The notes below the pieces were generated by a model. It had not been told where the DNA came from. It searched no databases and was given only the letters and a program-made list of their open reading frames with translations. Both the position numbers and the translations under genes were made by a program. This document shows positions 41,409 to 50,739 of a stretch of 64,000 nucleotides of DNA, piece after piece. Positions within the stretch are counted from its first letter, which is position 1. Each line of letters begins with the position of its first letter. The stretch is from NCBI RefSeq assembly GCF_010993735.1, contig NZ_WQNI01000004.1:124001-188000 (forward strand). Direction: 5' to 3'. The stretch comes from Chelativorans alearensis (GTDB taxonomy: Bacteria; Pseudomonadota; Alphaproteobacteria; Rhizobiales; Rhizobiaceae).

Positions 41409-42028
41409 GGATAGCTACTCCTCATATCCTCGCCCGTAACCGTGCTGAGCATGGAGGGCATGTTGATGTTGTTGAAGCCGAGAAGGCCGCCGAGGAAGAA
41501 GAACTGGAAGGTGAGGCCCTCCAGGCTAACCGTGATGGTGGGCACAGGCCCGCCGGGCCTGGTCCAATAGCCGAGGCCCGACGAGGTGTAGGTAATGCGC
41601 ACGTTTGCCGGCTGCAGGCGCGGGAAGAGATCACACATGCCCGGCCTGCCGGTTCCCGCCCCACATACCCCGTCGTCGCCGTAGAAGATGCGGTCGAACT
41701 CCCCGTTCCCGTTGAGGCAGGCTGTCCCGGTCCCGCCTGTCCCCGTGCAGACGTAAGGACCGTATGTGCCGGTGGGAATAGGGCCGCCGATCTGTTCCGG
41801 AGAAGGCGCCGTATCCGTGACGGTTGCCAGTCCACTCACCACAGGGGTGGAAATCGACGTCATGCGAGCGCCGACCTGGACGGCCTTGTTGGCAGCGTTC
41901 CATTGCCAGAACGCATAGCCGAAATCGACAAAGCCGAGCATCAGGGTGAGAAGCAGCGTCATCGCGATCGCCATCTCGACCATCACGGCACCTTCCTGTT
42001 CTCGCCTGAAGCGCTGAAACACCGTCAT
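41405..42028 (-). CDS. TadE-like pseudopilin (locus 2, second copy)
   Basis: 207 aa. The leader ends before EGAVMVEMAIAMTLLLTLML, the TadE-type processing site with Glu at +5. WQWNAANKAVQVGARMTSIS follows. The C-terminal part has a Cys pair region (YVCTGTGGTGTACLNGNG) and ends with a hydrophobic stretch. Its start lies just past the preceding stop (TGAGATG), and its stop overlaps cpaE (ATG at 41408). Confidence 0.78.
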   Translation of the reverse strand: MTVFQRFRREQEGAVMVEMAIAMTLLLTLMLGFVDFGYAFWQWNAANKAVQVGARMTSISTPVVSGLATVTDTAPSPEQIGGPIPTGTYGPYVCTGTGGTGTACLNGNGEFDRIFYGDDGVCGAGTGRPGMCDLFPRLQPANVRITYTSSGLGYWTRPGGPVPTITVSLEGLTFQFFFLGGLLGFNNINMPSMLSTVTGEDMRSSYP

Positions 42029-42029
42029 C

Positions 42030-42545
42030 TCACCACCCAACCAACCGTTCTTCATGCGCGGCGGCCAAGGTGATGGGACTCATGCCGAGATAGCTGAGCA
42101 GCGACATGCCGGCATAGTCGTAGGACGTCGTGACGCGGACGGTCACGACGCTCGCACCGCTGGAGCGGTAGTCCTGCAACCCGGTAATGGGATCGACCGT
42201 GTTCGTCGTCGTGTAGGTCGATATGGTGACTGGCCCACTCCAGTCCTCGACCCGTAAGGTGCCGACGCTCGTCGAGCCGTAGAGAGCGGTGTTTTGTGCA
42301 TTCGTCGTGCAGTCGATGGACAGCCCGGCATCGGCGAACAACTGCGTGTTGCAGCGCGCGTAGTAGCGGGCGGCGTCGCGCAGTCCGGCCTCGATCAGGA
42401 GCTTGTGATGGATCAGGTTGCCGAACTCGAAGACACCGGCCGAAAGGCTGATCATCAGCGGCGTGATCAGCGTCATCTCGACAAGGATCTGCCCGCGTTC
42501 ATCGCGTTCAAAATTCTCGATGAGCCGTTTCCACGCGCGCCACAT
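42030..42545 (-). CDS. tadE: TadE-like pseudopilin (locus 2, first copy)
   Basis: 171 aa. The N-terminal ERGQILVEMTLITPLMISLS gives the TadE signature. FGNLIHHKLLIEAGLRDAARYY follows. The start ATG 42545 is preceded by AGGTGATGAA and overlaps the end of the tadG-like gene. With the next gene it makes a tandem pair of pseudopilins, as in many Tad loci. Confidence 0.78.
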   Translation of the reverse strand: MWRAWKRLIENFERDERGQILVEMTLITPLMISLSAGVFEFGNLIHHKLLIEAGLRDAARYYARCNTQLFADAGLSIDCTTNAQNTALYGSTSVGTLRVEDWSGPVTISTYTTTNTVDPITGLQDYRSSGASVVTVRVTTSYDYAGMSLLSYLGMSPITLAAAHEERLVGW

Positions 42546-42549
42546 TTCA

Positions 42550-43995
42550 TCACCTGTAGAGCTGGACATCTTCGCGGCTGAAGTTCGTCATCGTCCCACG
42601 TCCCTGGATGCCGTCGATGTCTACGATTTCCGCCAAGACCTCATCGGAAGTGACGGCCTCGGTCAGGAAGAAGCTGGCGAAGCCGATCGCAGGAGGCGCG
42701 CCGGACTGGCCATTCAGCTCCGCCTGCACCGCCGGATCGTCGCATTCGAGGATGGCCGCATGGATGAGCCGGCGGCTTTCGTCACCGACGTCGGCGTGGC
42801 AGGCAGGCGTGCCGACTTCTCCTCCAAGTGAGGGGTCGGGCACGAGGCCTTCGCTCATCTCATATTTGTAGAGGTCGTAGCGGCTCGGGAGATTTGGGTT
42901 GCTGCGATCGTATGGCTGTCCACTCTCATCGAGGAAGTTAGCCATGTCGGCATCGGAGAAGCCGTTGGCGTCCAGATAGCCATAGTAATCCCATTGGCCG
43001 TTCCCGATCTGACCGTTGAAGGCCGTATCTGCCGTCAGCCGCCGATACCGCGTCTGGTCCGTGGCAGGCTCCATGTTGCAGGCATTCGTGCTGCCACCGG
43101 CGTATTTGAAGCCCTTGCGGATGTTCGGAGCCGGAGGCGGCGTGCTCGACTGGTTGACCGGGAAGTGAGCGCCGTAAAGGTCGAAGCGCGTGTTGAAGGC
43201 CGCCTTCGCCTTGTTCGTCAAGTTTCCGGTTTGCGTGTAGACGCGCCTGCGGCTGACGCACTCGGGCAACGAGCCCCATGCAAGGTCGGCGGCGAGCTTG
43301 TTTTCACCGTAGCCATGGTCTTCCTCGGGGCGCAGGAAGCCGAAATTGCCCGGTCCCCAGGAGGTTCCCCCCATCACCATCTTGATGCTCTTGCGATAGA
43401 AGTTATCGTCGTTGACGACTTCGTGGAACGGCTGGCCCGGGAAGGGATTGCAGATGAACATTGGCGTCATCTCGCAGACGACGGCACCGGCATTCCCCGC
43501 CACCGCAACCGCGCCCAAATTGAAACTGTCGGTCCCGCCGAGAAACGATGCGGGGAAGATCGCAGAGAACCCCGTCGGGGTGACCGTGACTTCCACGAAC
43601 TGGGCCAGAGCCGGATCCGAGGTCTCGTAGCTTGCTGTGATAGGGTCTGCATCGCTCGCGGGCAGGCCATGCAGATAGCGCATCGTGATCCCCGCCGCCG
43701 TCAGCACTTGCTGCGCGCCGGCATCGGAGAAGCGATAGGTGTTGTCGACGAGATTGGCGACGGCTCTGTTGGCGCGGTCGATCGAGTCCGAACGCCCGTC
43801 GAGCTCGTAGGCCGCGGCAATCGCAAACGCATCCGCCGCCTTCTGCAGATCGTTGTGCAGGTTCCCCGCCCGCGACCAGTCGATGACGAGCAGCGAGAAG
43901 CCGATGATGACCGGCAGCATGATCGAGACAAGGACCAGGGCCATACCGCGCTCGTCGTCCCGGAACTCACGGATTTTCTTGGAAACCAGACGCAT
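42550..43995 (-). CDS. tadG: TadG-like pilus protein (locus 2)
   Basis: 481 aa. N-terminal TM with the Tad signature (RGMALVLVSIMLPVIIGFSL) followed by NDLQKAADAFAIAAAYELDG. The rest is probably periplasmic or surface-exposed, rich in aromatic and Asn residues, with several Cys (CEMTPMFICNPFPG; VSRRRVYTQTGN region). A vWA domain is not evident. ATG 43995 is chosen (GGGGGGA upstream); the frame is open to 44097. Confidence 0.75.
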   Translation of the reverse strand: MRLVSKKIREFRDDERGMALVLVSIMLPVIIGFSLLVIDWSRAGNLHNDLQKAADAFAIAAAYELDGRSDSIDRANRAVANLVDNTYRFSDAGAQQVLTAAGITMRYLHGLPASDADPITASYETSDPALAQFVEVTVTPTGFSAIFPASFLGGTDSFNLGAVAVAGNAGAVVCEMTPMFICNPFPGQPFHEVVNDDNFYRKSIKMVMGGTSWGPGNFGFLRPEEDHGYGENKLAADLAWGSLPECVSRRRVYTQTGNLTNKAKAAFNTRFDLYGAHFPVNQSSTPPPAPNIRKGFKYAGGSTNACNMEPATDQTRYRRLTADTAFNGQIGNGQWDYYGYLDANGFSDADMANFLDESGQPYDRSNPNLPSRYDLYKYEMSEGLVPDPSLGGEVGTPACHADVGDESRRLIHAAILECDDPAVQAELNGQSGAPPAIGFASFFLTEAVTSDEVLAEIVDIDGIQGRGTMTNFSREDVQLYR

Positions 43996-44030
43996 GGCCA
44001 AATCCCCCCGGTCATTTCCCCGGCGTGCGT

Positions 44031-44918
44031 TCACCGCACCCGCGGCACGTCGTAGACCGTGGTTTCCCTGCCGCGGTAGACGCGCACCTGCGTCCACGCC
44101 GGCGGCTTAGGCTTCACGTATTTGACGACTTCCTTCACCACCTCGCGCACGCTCGGCGCGGGTGCGGCGGCAGCCTCCACCGGCGTTTCGCTGGCGAGAT
44201 CGGCAAGCGTGATGCGGTCGGTCTCTTCGCCCTTGGAGGAGGCGACCTGGCGCAGCGCGAGCGACAGCTGGCCGGCATCCGCCGCGAGCGTCAGCTTCTG
44301 CGCGTCCTTGGTGGAGACCTCGAGCGTCACCGCCTTCACCACGGTCGGGCTTTCCTTGCTCTCGTCGGCCACCTGGTCGACGGCAAGCACCTTGACGCTC
44401 TGCAGCAGCACGTCGACGAAAGCCTGCTCGCCGCCTGCCATGTTTCGCGATTTGCGGGTCAGGAGCACATCCACCCGGTCGCCGGGCAGCACGAAGCCGG
44501 CCACGCCGAGTACGTCGTTGACGCGGATCGAAACGGCCTTCAACCCCGGGGTCAGCACGGCCGAAAGCGTGGCGCGCTGGCCAGGACCGGTGATTTTCGA
44601 AGAAAGAATCGGCTCATTGGCGCCCATTGCCGTCAGCACCTGCCGCTGCTTGCCCTCGTCGCCGAAGAGTTCACTCCTCTTCTTGAAGGCGCCGGCGGGC
44701 AGGGACCCCGAAGCCCAGGAGATCTCGCGCAGATTGTCGCCCGACAGCGTATCGCCGAATTTCAGCGGAATGGCCGCGACGACGATCGTTTCCTGCGGGG
44801 CTTCGCCGCCCTTGGCGAGGGCTCCCCTTTGCCCCGTGAGCCACATATTGGCCAGCACGACGGCGACGATGCCGAAAACGCAAGCCAGCACGACCATGAT
44901 GATTGAATTCGCACGCAT
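44031..44918 (-). CDS. cpaB: Flp pilus assembly protein CpaB/RcpC (locus 2)
   Basis: 295 aa with an N-terminal anchor (SIIMVVLACVFGIVAVVLA), an SAF domain (IVVAAIPLKFGDTLSGDNL) and the RcpC block (ATLSAVLTPGLKAVSIRVND; GDRVDVLLTR). The C-terminal tail is Pro/Lys-rich. It is a paralogue of the gene at 7232, and here too no cpaC or cpaD follows. A strong terminator separates it from flp2. Confidence 0.9.
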   Translation of the reverse strand: MRANSIIMVVLACVFGIVAVVLANMWLTGQRGALAKGGEAPQETIVVAAIPLKFGDTLSGDNLREISWASGSLPAGAFKKRSELFGDEGKQRQVLTAMGANEPILSSKITGPGQRATLSAVLTPGLKAVSIRVNDVLGVAGFVLPGDRVDVLLTRKSRNMAGGEQAFVDVLLQSVKVLAVDQVADESKESPTVVKAVTLEVSTKDAQKLTLAADAGQLSLALRQVASSKGEETDRITLADLASETPVEAAAAPAPSVREVVKEVVKYVKPKPPAWTQVRVYRGRETTVYDVPRVR

Positions 44919-44980
44919 TTTGCACCTACCCCGCAGCGCCGCATACCCGTTACACGCCTGCGCTGCTGCCCCACAGAGAA

Positions 44981-45010
44981 TTCAGGCCCGGGCAAATACC
45001 CGGGCCTGAA
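44981..45010 (-). terminator. Terminator/attenuator after flp2
   Basis: TTCAGGCCCGGG (44981-44992) and CCCGGGCCTGAA (44999-45010) form a perfect 12-bp stem with a 6-nt loop. On the minus strand TTCTCT follows. It starts 10 nt past the flp2 stop and precedes cpaB, so it should favour pilin message over downstream genes. Confidence 0.75.
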
Positions 45011-45020
45011 CCGCAAAGTA

Positions 45021-45239
45021 TTACGATCCGGTTCCTGTCGCGGCATCGCAGGTGCCAACGCCGGAGCCGTTGAGAGCGGTACACAAACCGGTGAACCGGC
45101 CGGAAGCCCACAAGCCGATTGCAACAAGTGCCAGAATTGCGGCTGTGGCGATGACACCGACCAGGATTGAATATTCGACCATGGCAGCGCCGTCTTCGTC
45201 ATCGCGGAACTGCCGGGCGATCGTCATGAGCTTTTTCAT
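45021..45239 (-). CDS. flp: Flp-type major pilin (locus 2)
   Basis: 72 aa. The leader MKKLMTIARQFRDDEDG is followed by AAMVEYSILVGVIATAAILA, a type IVb pilin core with Glu at +5. The C-terminus has a Cys pair (GLCTALNGSGVGTCDAATG) that could form a disulfide, unlike flp1. ATG 45239 has GGGAG at good spacing. Paralogue of flp1; the different core and the Cys pair imply a distinct pilus. Confidence 0.88.
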   Translation of the reverse strand: MKKLMTIARQFRDDEDGAAMVEYSILVGVIATAAILALVAIGLWASGRFTGLCTALNGSGVGTCDAATGTGS

Positions 45240-45752
45240 GCCAATTACTCCCAGATAGAGGTTTCGAAACGACGAGATGTGCCCGGATATGAACCCCAAA
45301 CCAATGCACTCGCCCGTCACATGCAATCGTGCGTTTAGAACGAGAAAAGAGTCAACGCGCTTGGGGATAATTAACTTTGGTATACTTACGGGGGAGTAGA
45401 AAACAGGCCAAAAGATGCACCGAAAGGGGTACGTAAATGCTGCACCTCAGGCCTTCAGAACGCTGATCCTTGTTAGGATTTCGATTGTCTTGAAGAAGGG
45501 GAATCGCAATCAGCGCAACATCATGAATCTTATATCTATTTGATTATAAGGTATTTTTTAAATGAAGGAGATGTCCGCGGAGAACTGCATCGTCGTCGGC
45601 GCCCCTCAACCGCCGACACAATAGAAACCACCTCGCAGTCGGACAGCGCTATAACCCGATCGAAGTATTCGTCCAAGTACTTAACCGGCAATGCTTGCAA
45701 CTTTCACGGCTGCCAAATAGCTTTTACCGGCAATATTGGGTGGGAGCTATCC
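45240..45752. other. Divergent intergenic region between flp2 and tadA2
   Basis: 513 nt without a convincing gene. It should hold divergent promoters for the pilin and tadA-B-C transcripts. It is AT-richer than its surroundings near 45360-45400 and 45520-45565. CTTATA (45529-45534) and TATAAG (45545-45550) form a dyad with a 10-nt spacer. Neither the GGCTGAAT/ACAGCTATATC element of locus 1 nor an FNR box is present. Confidence 0.5.
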
Positions 45753-47174
45753 ATGCTGGGGCGTTTCACAAAGGCAAACGGTACAACTCAACCGCGCATC
45801 GAGCCGCCGGTGGCGATGTCCGTCGTCGAGCCAGTCCGCGAGCGCGCGCCGGCCACGCCGGCGATCGTTGCAACAGCGGCAGCAGCGCCCGAGGCAAGGC
45901 ACCATGACGACTTCCTCACCCTCAAGGTGGAGCTTCACCGGCACCTGATCGAGCGTTTCAATCTTGCCACGCTGGAGACCGCTTCGAAGGAGCAGATCCT
46001 CAACGATATCCGCCCGGTGGTGCGCGACTTCGTCCGCAACCGGAGCGTCCCGCTCAACGCGCGCGAGCTCGACCAGCTTACCAGCGACACCGCCGACGAG
46101 ATGCTCGGGCTCGGTCCGATCGAGCCCCTGCTCAAGGACGATTCCATCGCCGATATCCTGATCAACACGCACCGGCGGGTGTTCGTCGAGCGTCATGGCC
46201 AGCTCCATGAGACGCCGGTCCGTTTCCGTGACGAAGCGCATCTCCTGCGCGTCATCAACAAGATCGTCTCGGCCATCGGCCGGCGCGTCGACGAATCCTA
46301 TCCGATGGTCGACGCCCGTCTCGAGGACGGCTCGCGCGTCAATGTCGCCGTGCGGCCGATCGCGGTCGACGGGCCGCTGGTCTCGATCCGCAAATTCTCG
46401 AAGAAGCCCTTTTCGCTGGAAAAGCTGGTCGAGTTCAATTCGATCCGCCCGCCGATGATCGATTTCCTGAAGATCGCTGTGCAATCGCGCAAATCGATCC
46501 TGGTCTCGGGGGGAACCGGCAGCGGCAAGACGACGCTGCTCAACGCGCTTTCGAGCTACATCTCCCACAAGGAGCGCCTGGTCACCATCGAGGACGCGGC
46601 CGAACTGCAATTGCAGCAGCCGCATGTAGGCCGGATGGAAACGCGGCCGCCCAATGTCGAGGGCAGGGGCGAGGTGCGCCAGCGCGAGCTGGTCAAGAAT
46701 GCGCTGCGCATGCGGCCCGACCGCATCATCGTCGGCGAGGTGCGCGGGGAGGAAGCCTTCGACATGCTGCAGGCCATGAACACGGGCCACGAAGGCTCGA
46801 TGACCACCGTTCACGCCAACACACCGCGCGACGCGCTGGGCCGGTTGGAACAGATGGTGGGCATGGCGGGCATGCCGATGACCCAGGAATCGATCCGTGC
46901 GCAGATCGCCTCGGCCATCGACGTCATCGTGCAGACGCAGCGCCTTTCCGACGGCGGCCGGCGGGTGATCTCGATCACCGAAATCACCGGCATGGAAGGG
47001 AGCGTTGTCCAGCTTCAGGAGATCTATCACTTCGTCCGCCGCGACGTTTCGTCGGAAGGCAAGATCATCGGCGACTTCCGGGCGACCGGGGTCAGGCCCC
47101 GTTTCGCGACGGAAGCCGCGACCATGGGCTTCCACTTCGCCAAGGACGCCTTCAACCCGCAGGTGCCGCTATGA
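45753..47174 (+). CDS. tadA: Tad pilus assembly ATPase TadA/CpaF (locus 2)
   Basis: 473 aa. The motifs match its paralogue at 3164: [12 protein letters not shown] (Walker A), [20 protein letters not shown] and [14 protein letters not shown] 45753 ([10 protein letters not shown]) has GGGAG seven bases upstream and is preferred to the longer frame from 45540. It is followed by tadB2 with an ATGATG/TGA overlap. Confidence 0.92.
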   Translation: MLGRFTKANGTTQPRIEPPVAMSVVEPVRERAPATPAIVATAAAAPEARHHDDFLTLKVELHRHLIERFNLATLETASKEQILNDIRPVVRDFVRNRSVPLNARELDQLTSDTADEMLGLGPIEPLLKDDSIADILINTHRRVFVERHGQLHETPVRFRDEAHLLRVINKIVSAIGRRVDESYPMVDARLEDGSRVNVAVRPIAVDGPLVSIRKFSKKPFSLEKLVEFNSIRPPMIDFLKIAVQSRKSILVSGGTGSGKTTLLNALSSYISHKERLVTIEDAAELQLQQPHVGRMETRPPNVEGRGEVRQRELVKNALRMRPDRIIVGEVRGEEAFDMLQAMNTGHEGSMTTVHANTPRDALGRLEQMVGMAGMPMTQESIRAQIASAIDVIVQTQRLSDGGRRVISITEITGMEGSVVQLQEIYHFVRRDVSSEGKIIGDFRATGVRPRFATEAATMGFHFAKDAFNPQVPL

Positions 47175-48145
47175 TGCTGACCGGCCAGACGCTCCTCTAT
47201 GTCATCTATGTGCTGGCGGCGGCGTCGGCGATCCTCGCCGCCGAGGCCTTCTACGTCACCTATGCGGGGCGCCGCGCCAGGGCAGGCACGATCAACCGCC
47301 GTTTGAAGCGCCTGGCCGAGGAGGCGCCCGCCGAACAGACGCTCCAAGGGCTCCTGCGTGAGCGGGGCCTGAGCAAAACCGGCGACTTCGCCTTCAGGAT
47401 GATTGCGCTCAACCGGCTCTACACACAGTCCGGCATCACCGGCAATCCGCTTGCTTTTGCAGCAATGTTCATCGCGGCGGGTATGGTGACAGCATTTCTC
47501 ATGCGAATGGTTTTCGGCTTTGCCGCCGTCGTTGCCATTGCGGCATTCCTTCTCGTCGCCTTCGCGCTGCCGCTTATCGTGCTGCGCCGCGCCCGCAAGA
47601 AACGCATTGCCAAGTTCGCGGCACAGCTTCCCGATACGCTGGACATGATCGTGCGCTCGCTGCGCGCGGGCCATCCGACATCGGTCGCAATCGGGCTGGT
47701 CGCGCGCGAGATGCAGGATCCGCTCGGCACCGAATTTGGCATCGTTTCCGACGAGATCACCTTCGGCCTCAGCCTCGAACAGGCCGTGCGCAAACTGTCC
47801 GAGCGGGTCGGCTTCGAGGGATTGAACCTCCTTTCGGTTTCGCTGTCGATCCAGGCCAAGACGGGCGGCAATCTGACCGAGATCCTGTCCAACCTTTCCA
47901 AGGTCCTGCGCGAGCGCCAGAAGCTAAGGCTGAAGATCCGCGCCCTTTCGGCGGAGGGCCGGTGGTCCGCCATCCTCATATCGGCCTTTCCGTTCGTCAT
48001 GTTCGGCGTCCTCTGGCTTCTCACGCCGAGCTATTACGGCGATGTCTGGGATAGCCCGATGATCACGCCGGTTTTCGTAATCTTCGGTACTTGGGCGCTG
48101 ATTGGCGACGTCATTATGTACCGTATGGTCAATTTCGACTTCTGA
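47171..48145 (+). CDS. tadB: Tad platform protein TadB (locus 2)
   Basis: 324 aa GspF-type. N-terminal TM (LLYVIYVLAAASAILAAEAF), central TMs, then the F domain (TLDMIVRSLRAGHPTSVAIG; AKTGGNLTEILSNLSKVLRE) and C-terminal TMs ending in YRMVNFDF. Translationally coupled to tadA2. Confidence 0.88.
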   Translation: MMLTGQTLLYVIYVLAAASAILAAEAFYVTYAGRRARAGTINRRLKRLAEEAPAEQTLQGLLRERGLSKTGDFAFRMIALNRLYTQSGITGNPLAFAAMFIAAGMVTAFLMRMVFGFAAVVAIAAFLLVAFALPLIVLRRARKKRIAKFAAQLPDTLDMIVRSLRAGHPTSVAIGLVAREMQDPLGTEFGIVSDEITFGLSLEQAVRKLSERVGFEGLNLLSVSLSIQAKTGGNLTEILSNLSKVLRERQKLRLKIRALSAEGRWSAILISAFPFVMFGVLWLLTPSYYGDVWDSPMITPVFVIFGTWALIGDVIMYRMVNFDF

Positions 48146-48155
48146 GGCTGGAAAG

Positions 48156-49115
48156 ATGACAAACCTTTTCGCTAGCCTCCAGAATTCCGGATTGCTCCTC
48201 TCGGGCGCGGTATTCCTCTCGGCTGTCACGATGTTCCTGTTCGCGGCTCTCGTGCTCAGGCCTGCTCTGGAAACGCGTCGCCGGTTGACCGAGAGCCTGC
48301 TCCAGGATGGAAAGGTCAACCGGCGCTCGCTCGAGGCGCAGACCGAGCTCATAAAGCTCTCCGCGCGGCGGCCGGTGGAAGCCTACTTCCGCGCCGCGGA
48401 AAAGGAGCGCGGCGAGCCCAATGCATTGGAGGCGAAGCTCTTCCGCGCCGGCTTCCACCAGACGGGCGCTCCCTTCCTCTATACGCTGTCTCGGATCGGC
48501 TTCGTGGTCGCCGGCTTCCTCGGCGCCTATATGGGCCTCACGGCCGTTCTGCCATCGCAGCTTCCCGGTTTCCTGGCCTTTGTCGGGGGCGCACTGTTCG
48601 GCCTTGCCTGCATTGTCATCCCAAGCACCGCGCTGGACCGTTTCGAGAAAGCCGAGAAACAAAAATATCGGCGCGGCTTTCCGGACTTCATGGACATGAT
48701 GATCACTTGCGCCGATGCCGGCATGAGCCTTGAAGCCGCCGTCGAGCGGGTCAGTAACGAGCTTGCGGGAACGCACAGGTCGCTCGGCATTCAGCTTGCA
48801 ATCATGAACCTGCAGATGCGCGCCGGCAAACCCTTGCGCGATGCCCTCAGAGACCTCGCCGACCGCATCGGCATCGATGAGGCGCGTTCGCTGGCGGTGC
48901 TTTTCCGGCAGTCGGAGGAACTCGGCACCAGCCTGACCGAGGCGCTGCGCGTCTACAGCGACGAGATGCGAACCCAGCGCATCCTGCATGCCGAGGAAAA
49001 GGCAAATTCCTTGCCCGTCAAGATGATGATCCCTTTGGGGCTATGTATTTTCCCGGTCGTGATGATGATCGTCATGCTTCCGGTGATCATCAGGATGAAG
49101 GGGATCTTTTTCTAG
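48156..49115 (+). CDS. tadC: Tad platform protein TadC (locus 2)
   Basis: 319 aa with the GspF domain (FMDMMITCADAGMSLEAAVE; EELGTSLTEALRVYSDEMRT) and terminal TM (GLCIFPVVMMIVMLPVIIRM). ATG 48156 (MTNLFASL) follows tadB2 by 10 nt with GGAAAG upstream. The 49116-49268 gap downstream shows no gene or clear hairpin. Confidence 0.88.
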   Translation: MTNLFASLQNSGLLLSGAVFLSAVTMFLFAALVLRPALETRRRLTESLLQDGKVNRRSLEAQTELIKLSARRPVEAYFRAAEKERGEPNALEAKLFRAGFHQTGAPFLYTLSRIGFVVAGFLGAYMGLTAVLPSQLPGFLAFVGGALFGLACIVIPSTALDRFEKAEKQKYRRGFPDFMDMMITCADAGMSLEAAVERVSNELAGTHRSLGIQLAIMNLQMRAGKPLRDALRDLADRIGIDEARSLAVLFRQSEELGTSLTEALRVYSDEMRTQRILHAEEKANSLPVKMMIPLGLCIFPVVMMIVMLPVIIRMKGIFF

Positions 49116-49268
49116 AAGGGGGAATGATCTGTTTTGTGGGGAATTGGAAAGCAGCAGTGAAGCCCGGCGGAATTTCCTGAAGGCCGACGAACTGGCCCCA
49201 ATGACCCCGACGATCATGAACAATCTGGAGTTTCTCACCTCCAGCGTGAACAACATAGGAAGATGATC

Positions 49269-49811
49269 ATGCACACAGCCACGGAACTATTGATCGCTGC
49301 GATCGCGATCGGGCTTCTCGTGAAGATCGCACTGGTCGATTTCAAGACGCAGAAGATCGCAAATAACGATGTTCTGACCCTTGCCATTCTCGGGCTGGGC
49401 AGCCTCCTGCTTCAGGCGAACCTTGTCGGCCAGGGGGGCGGTGTCCTGGATCAGCTGAACGCCACCGGCGGCTGGGAAAACGCGGCGATCGCCGTGATGG
49501 CCGGGGGGCTGCTTTTCCTGCTCCTGTTTCCTTTTTGGCTGTTGCGAAAAGTCGGCGCCGGCGACGTCAAGCTGATGGGCGTCGCACCGCTGATCTCCGG
49601 CGGCGAGGACCTCATACTCTTTTCATTGCTGCTTCTGGCCTTTACGGCGTTGACCGCCTTCGTGGTGAAGAATCCCATGCTGCTGCCGGCTCCCGCCTTC
49701 CGGCACTATGTCGAGCACCTCGACCGCAAGGGGGTCGTACCTTTCGGGGTGCCCATAGCCGCTGGTCTGATCGGTGTCGTTCTCGCGGGCGCCTATCGCA
49801 TCGTCAGCTGA
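49269..49811 (+). CDS. cpaA: Prepilin peptidase CpaA/TadV (locus 2)
   Basis: 180 aa A24 peptidase, multi-TM. Catalytic Asp residues are in ALVDFKTQKI and in the GxGD motif GAGDVKLMG. AGGA with ideal spacing selects ATG 49269; ATG 49263 is possible. It gives locus 2 its own prepilin processing. Confidence 0.88.
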   Translation: MHTATELLIAAIAIGLLVKIALVDFKTQKIANNDVLTLAILGLGSLLLQANLVGQGGGVLDQLNATGGWENAAIAVMAGGLLFLLLFPFWLLRKVGAGDVKLMGVAPLISGGEDLILFSLLLLAFTALTAFVVKNPMLLPAPAFRHYVEHLDRKGVVPFGVPIAAGLIGVVLAGAYRIVS

Positions 49812-49904
49812 ACATGCCGATCCGCACTCCGCAAAAAGCCATTCGAGATGGCGCACTTGCTATTCATTCGGTTGAGTCACTTCAGAACACACAAACGAAA
49901 TTCA

Positions 49905-49944
49905 CCCCGTCGGCAGCAGAAGCCGACGGGGCGTGGTCATTTTT
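49905..49944 (+). terminator. Terminator between cpaA2 and the convergent LuxR gene
   Basis: CCCCGTCGGC (49905-49914) and GCCGACGGGG (49922-49931) form a perfect 10-bp stem with a 7-nt loop; TTTTT follows at 49940. It serves the plus strand and may stop the opposite transcript too. Confidence 0.8.
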
Positions 49945-49953
49945 GCTGAAATG

Positions 49954-50739
49954 CTAAGAAGCTGCTTCTTCTGAATTAAAGAGGCTATTGATCTTATATG
50001 CAACTTCAGTTCTATTCGTGGCCTTCATCTTTTTCATGATATGCCGGATATGAACCTTAACCGTGCTTTCGCACATGTCGAGCTCATAAGCGATTATCTT
50101 GTTTGCTTTCCCCCGCCGCAACGCCTCAACCACCGCCGCCTCCCGCGGCGTGAACACCGACGAAATCGGCTTGGCCTCCCGAAAACTGGGGTCGAGAGCC
50201 TGCCGCAGCGCGAAGAGACTGCTCGCCGGCACGAAGACGCCGCCGGCAATCGCCAGGTTAATTGCTTCGATGCATGCATCGATGCCGACCGTGGCAGGGA
50301 TATAGCCGCGAACGCCGCATTCGAGCGCCGTGAATATTTCCGTGACGTCCCCCTCGTCCGCCAGGACCACCACCGGCACAGGGTGGAAATCGGAGACCAA
50401 CTGGGTTATCTCGCTGACGACCTCAGGGTCGGCAAAGCTGCGACCACTCAGGTTGAACAGGATTGCGCCCAGCGGCGAGTGGAGGTCCTTTACGCTCTTC
50501 CACTCCTGCATCGACGCAAATGCCGCCACCTCCATTCGAACGCGACGCGTCGCAAAGGCCCGGGCCAGACATTCACGGCCCAGCGTGCGTGGGTCGAGTA
50601 TCACCAACGATCGGCTCCAATCCTGGGCCATCTGGAGGGTAGGAAAGTCTGGTGGGGTTCTAAGGATAGTGGCGCTTGTTGCAGACCAGCCCTCGTTCAC
50701 GCCCAGTCGAAATTCGCTGGTTTCCGCGTGAAATGTCAT
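49954..50739 (-). CDS. LuxR/NarL-type regulator with degenerate receiver
   Basis: 261 aa. The C-terminal LuxR HTH (FTPREAAVVEALRRGKANKI then STVKVHIRHIMKKM) is intact. The N-terminal receiver-like domain has lost the phospho-acceptor: the strand end reads GAILFNLSGR where an Asp is expected. It therefore probably senses something other than phosphorylation. ATG 50739 has GGGGGA upstream. It is convergent with Tad locus 2 and may control it, which is inference from position only. Confidence 0.85.
   Translation of the reverse strand: MTFHAETSEFRLGVNEGWSATSATILRTPPDFPTLQMAQDWSRSLVILDPRTLGRECLARAFATRRVRMEVAAFASMQEWKSVKDLHSPLGAILFNLSGRSFADPEVVSEITQLVSDFHPVPVVVLADEGDVTEIFTALECGVRGYIPATVGIDACIEAINLAIAGGVFVPASSLFALRQALDPSFREAKPISSVFTPREAAVVEALRRGKANKIIAYELDMCESTVKVHIRHIMKKMKATNRTEVAYKINSLFNSEEAAS

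Noticed and set aside
45565-45625. A leader peptide starting MKEMSAENC upstream of tadA2
   Set aside because: About 20 codons with no clear ribosome site at proper spacing and no link to a hairpin. Not separable from noise.
45540-45752. A 71-residue N-terminal extension of TadA2
   Set aside because: The frame is open, but the sequence has no similarity to the TadA N-domain. The ATG at 45753 has a good ribosome site and gives normal length.
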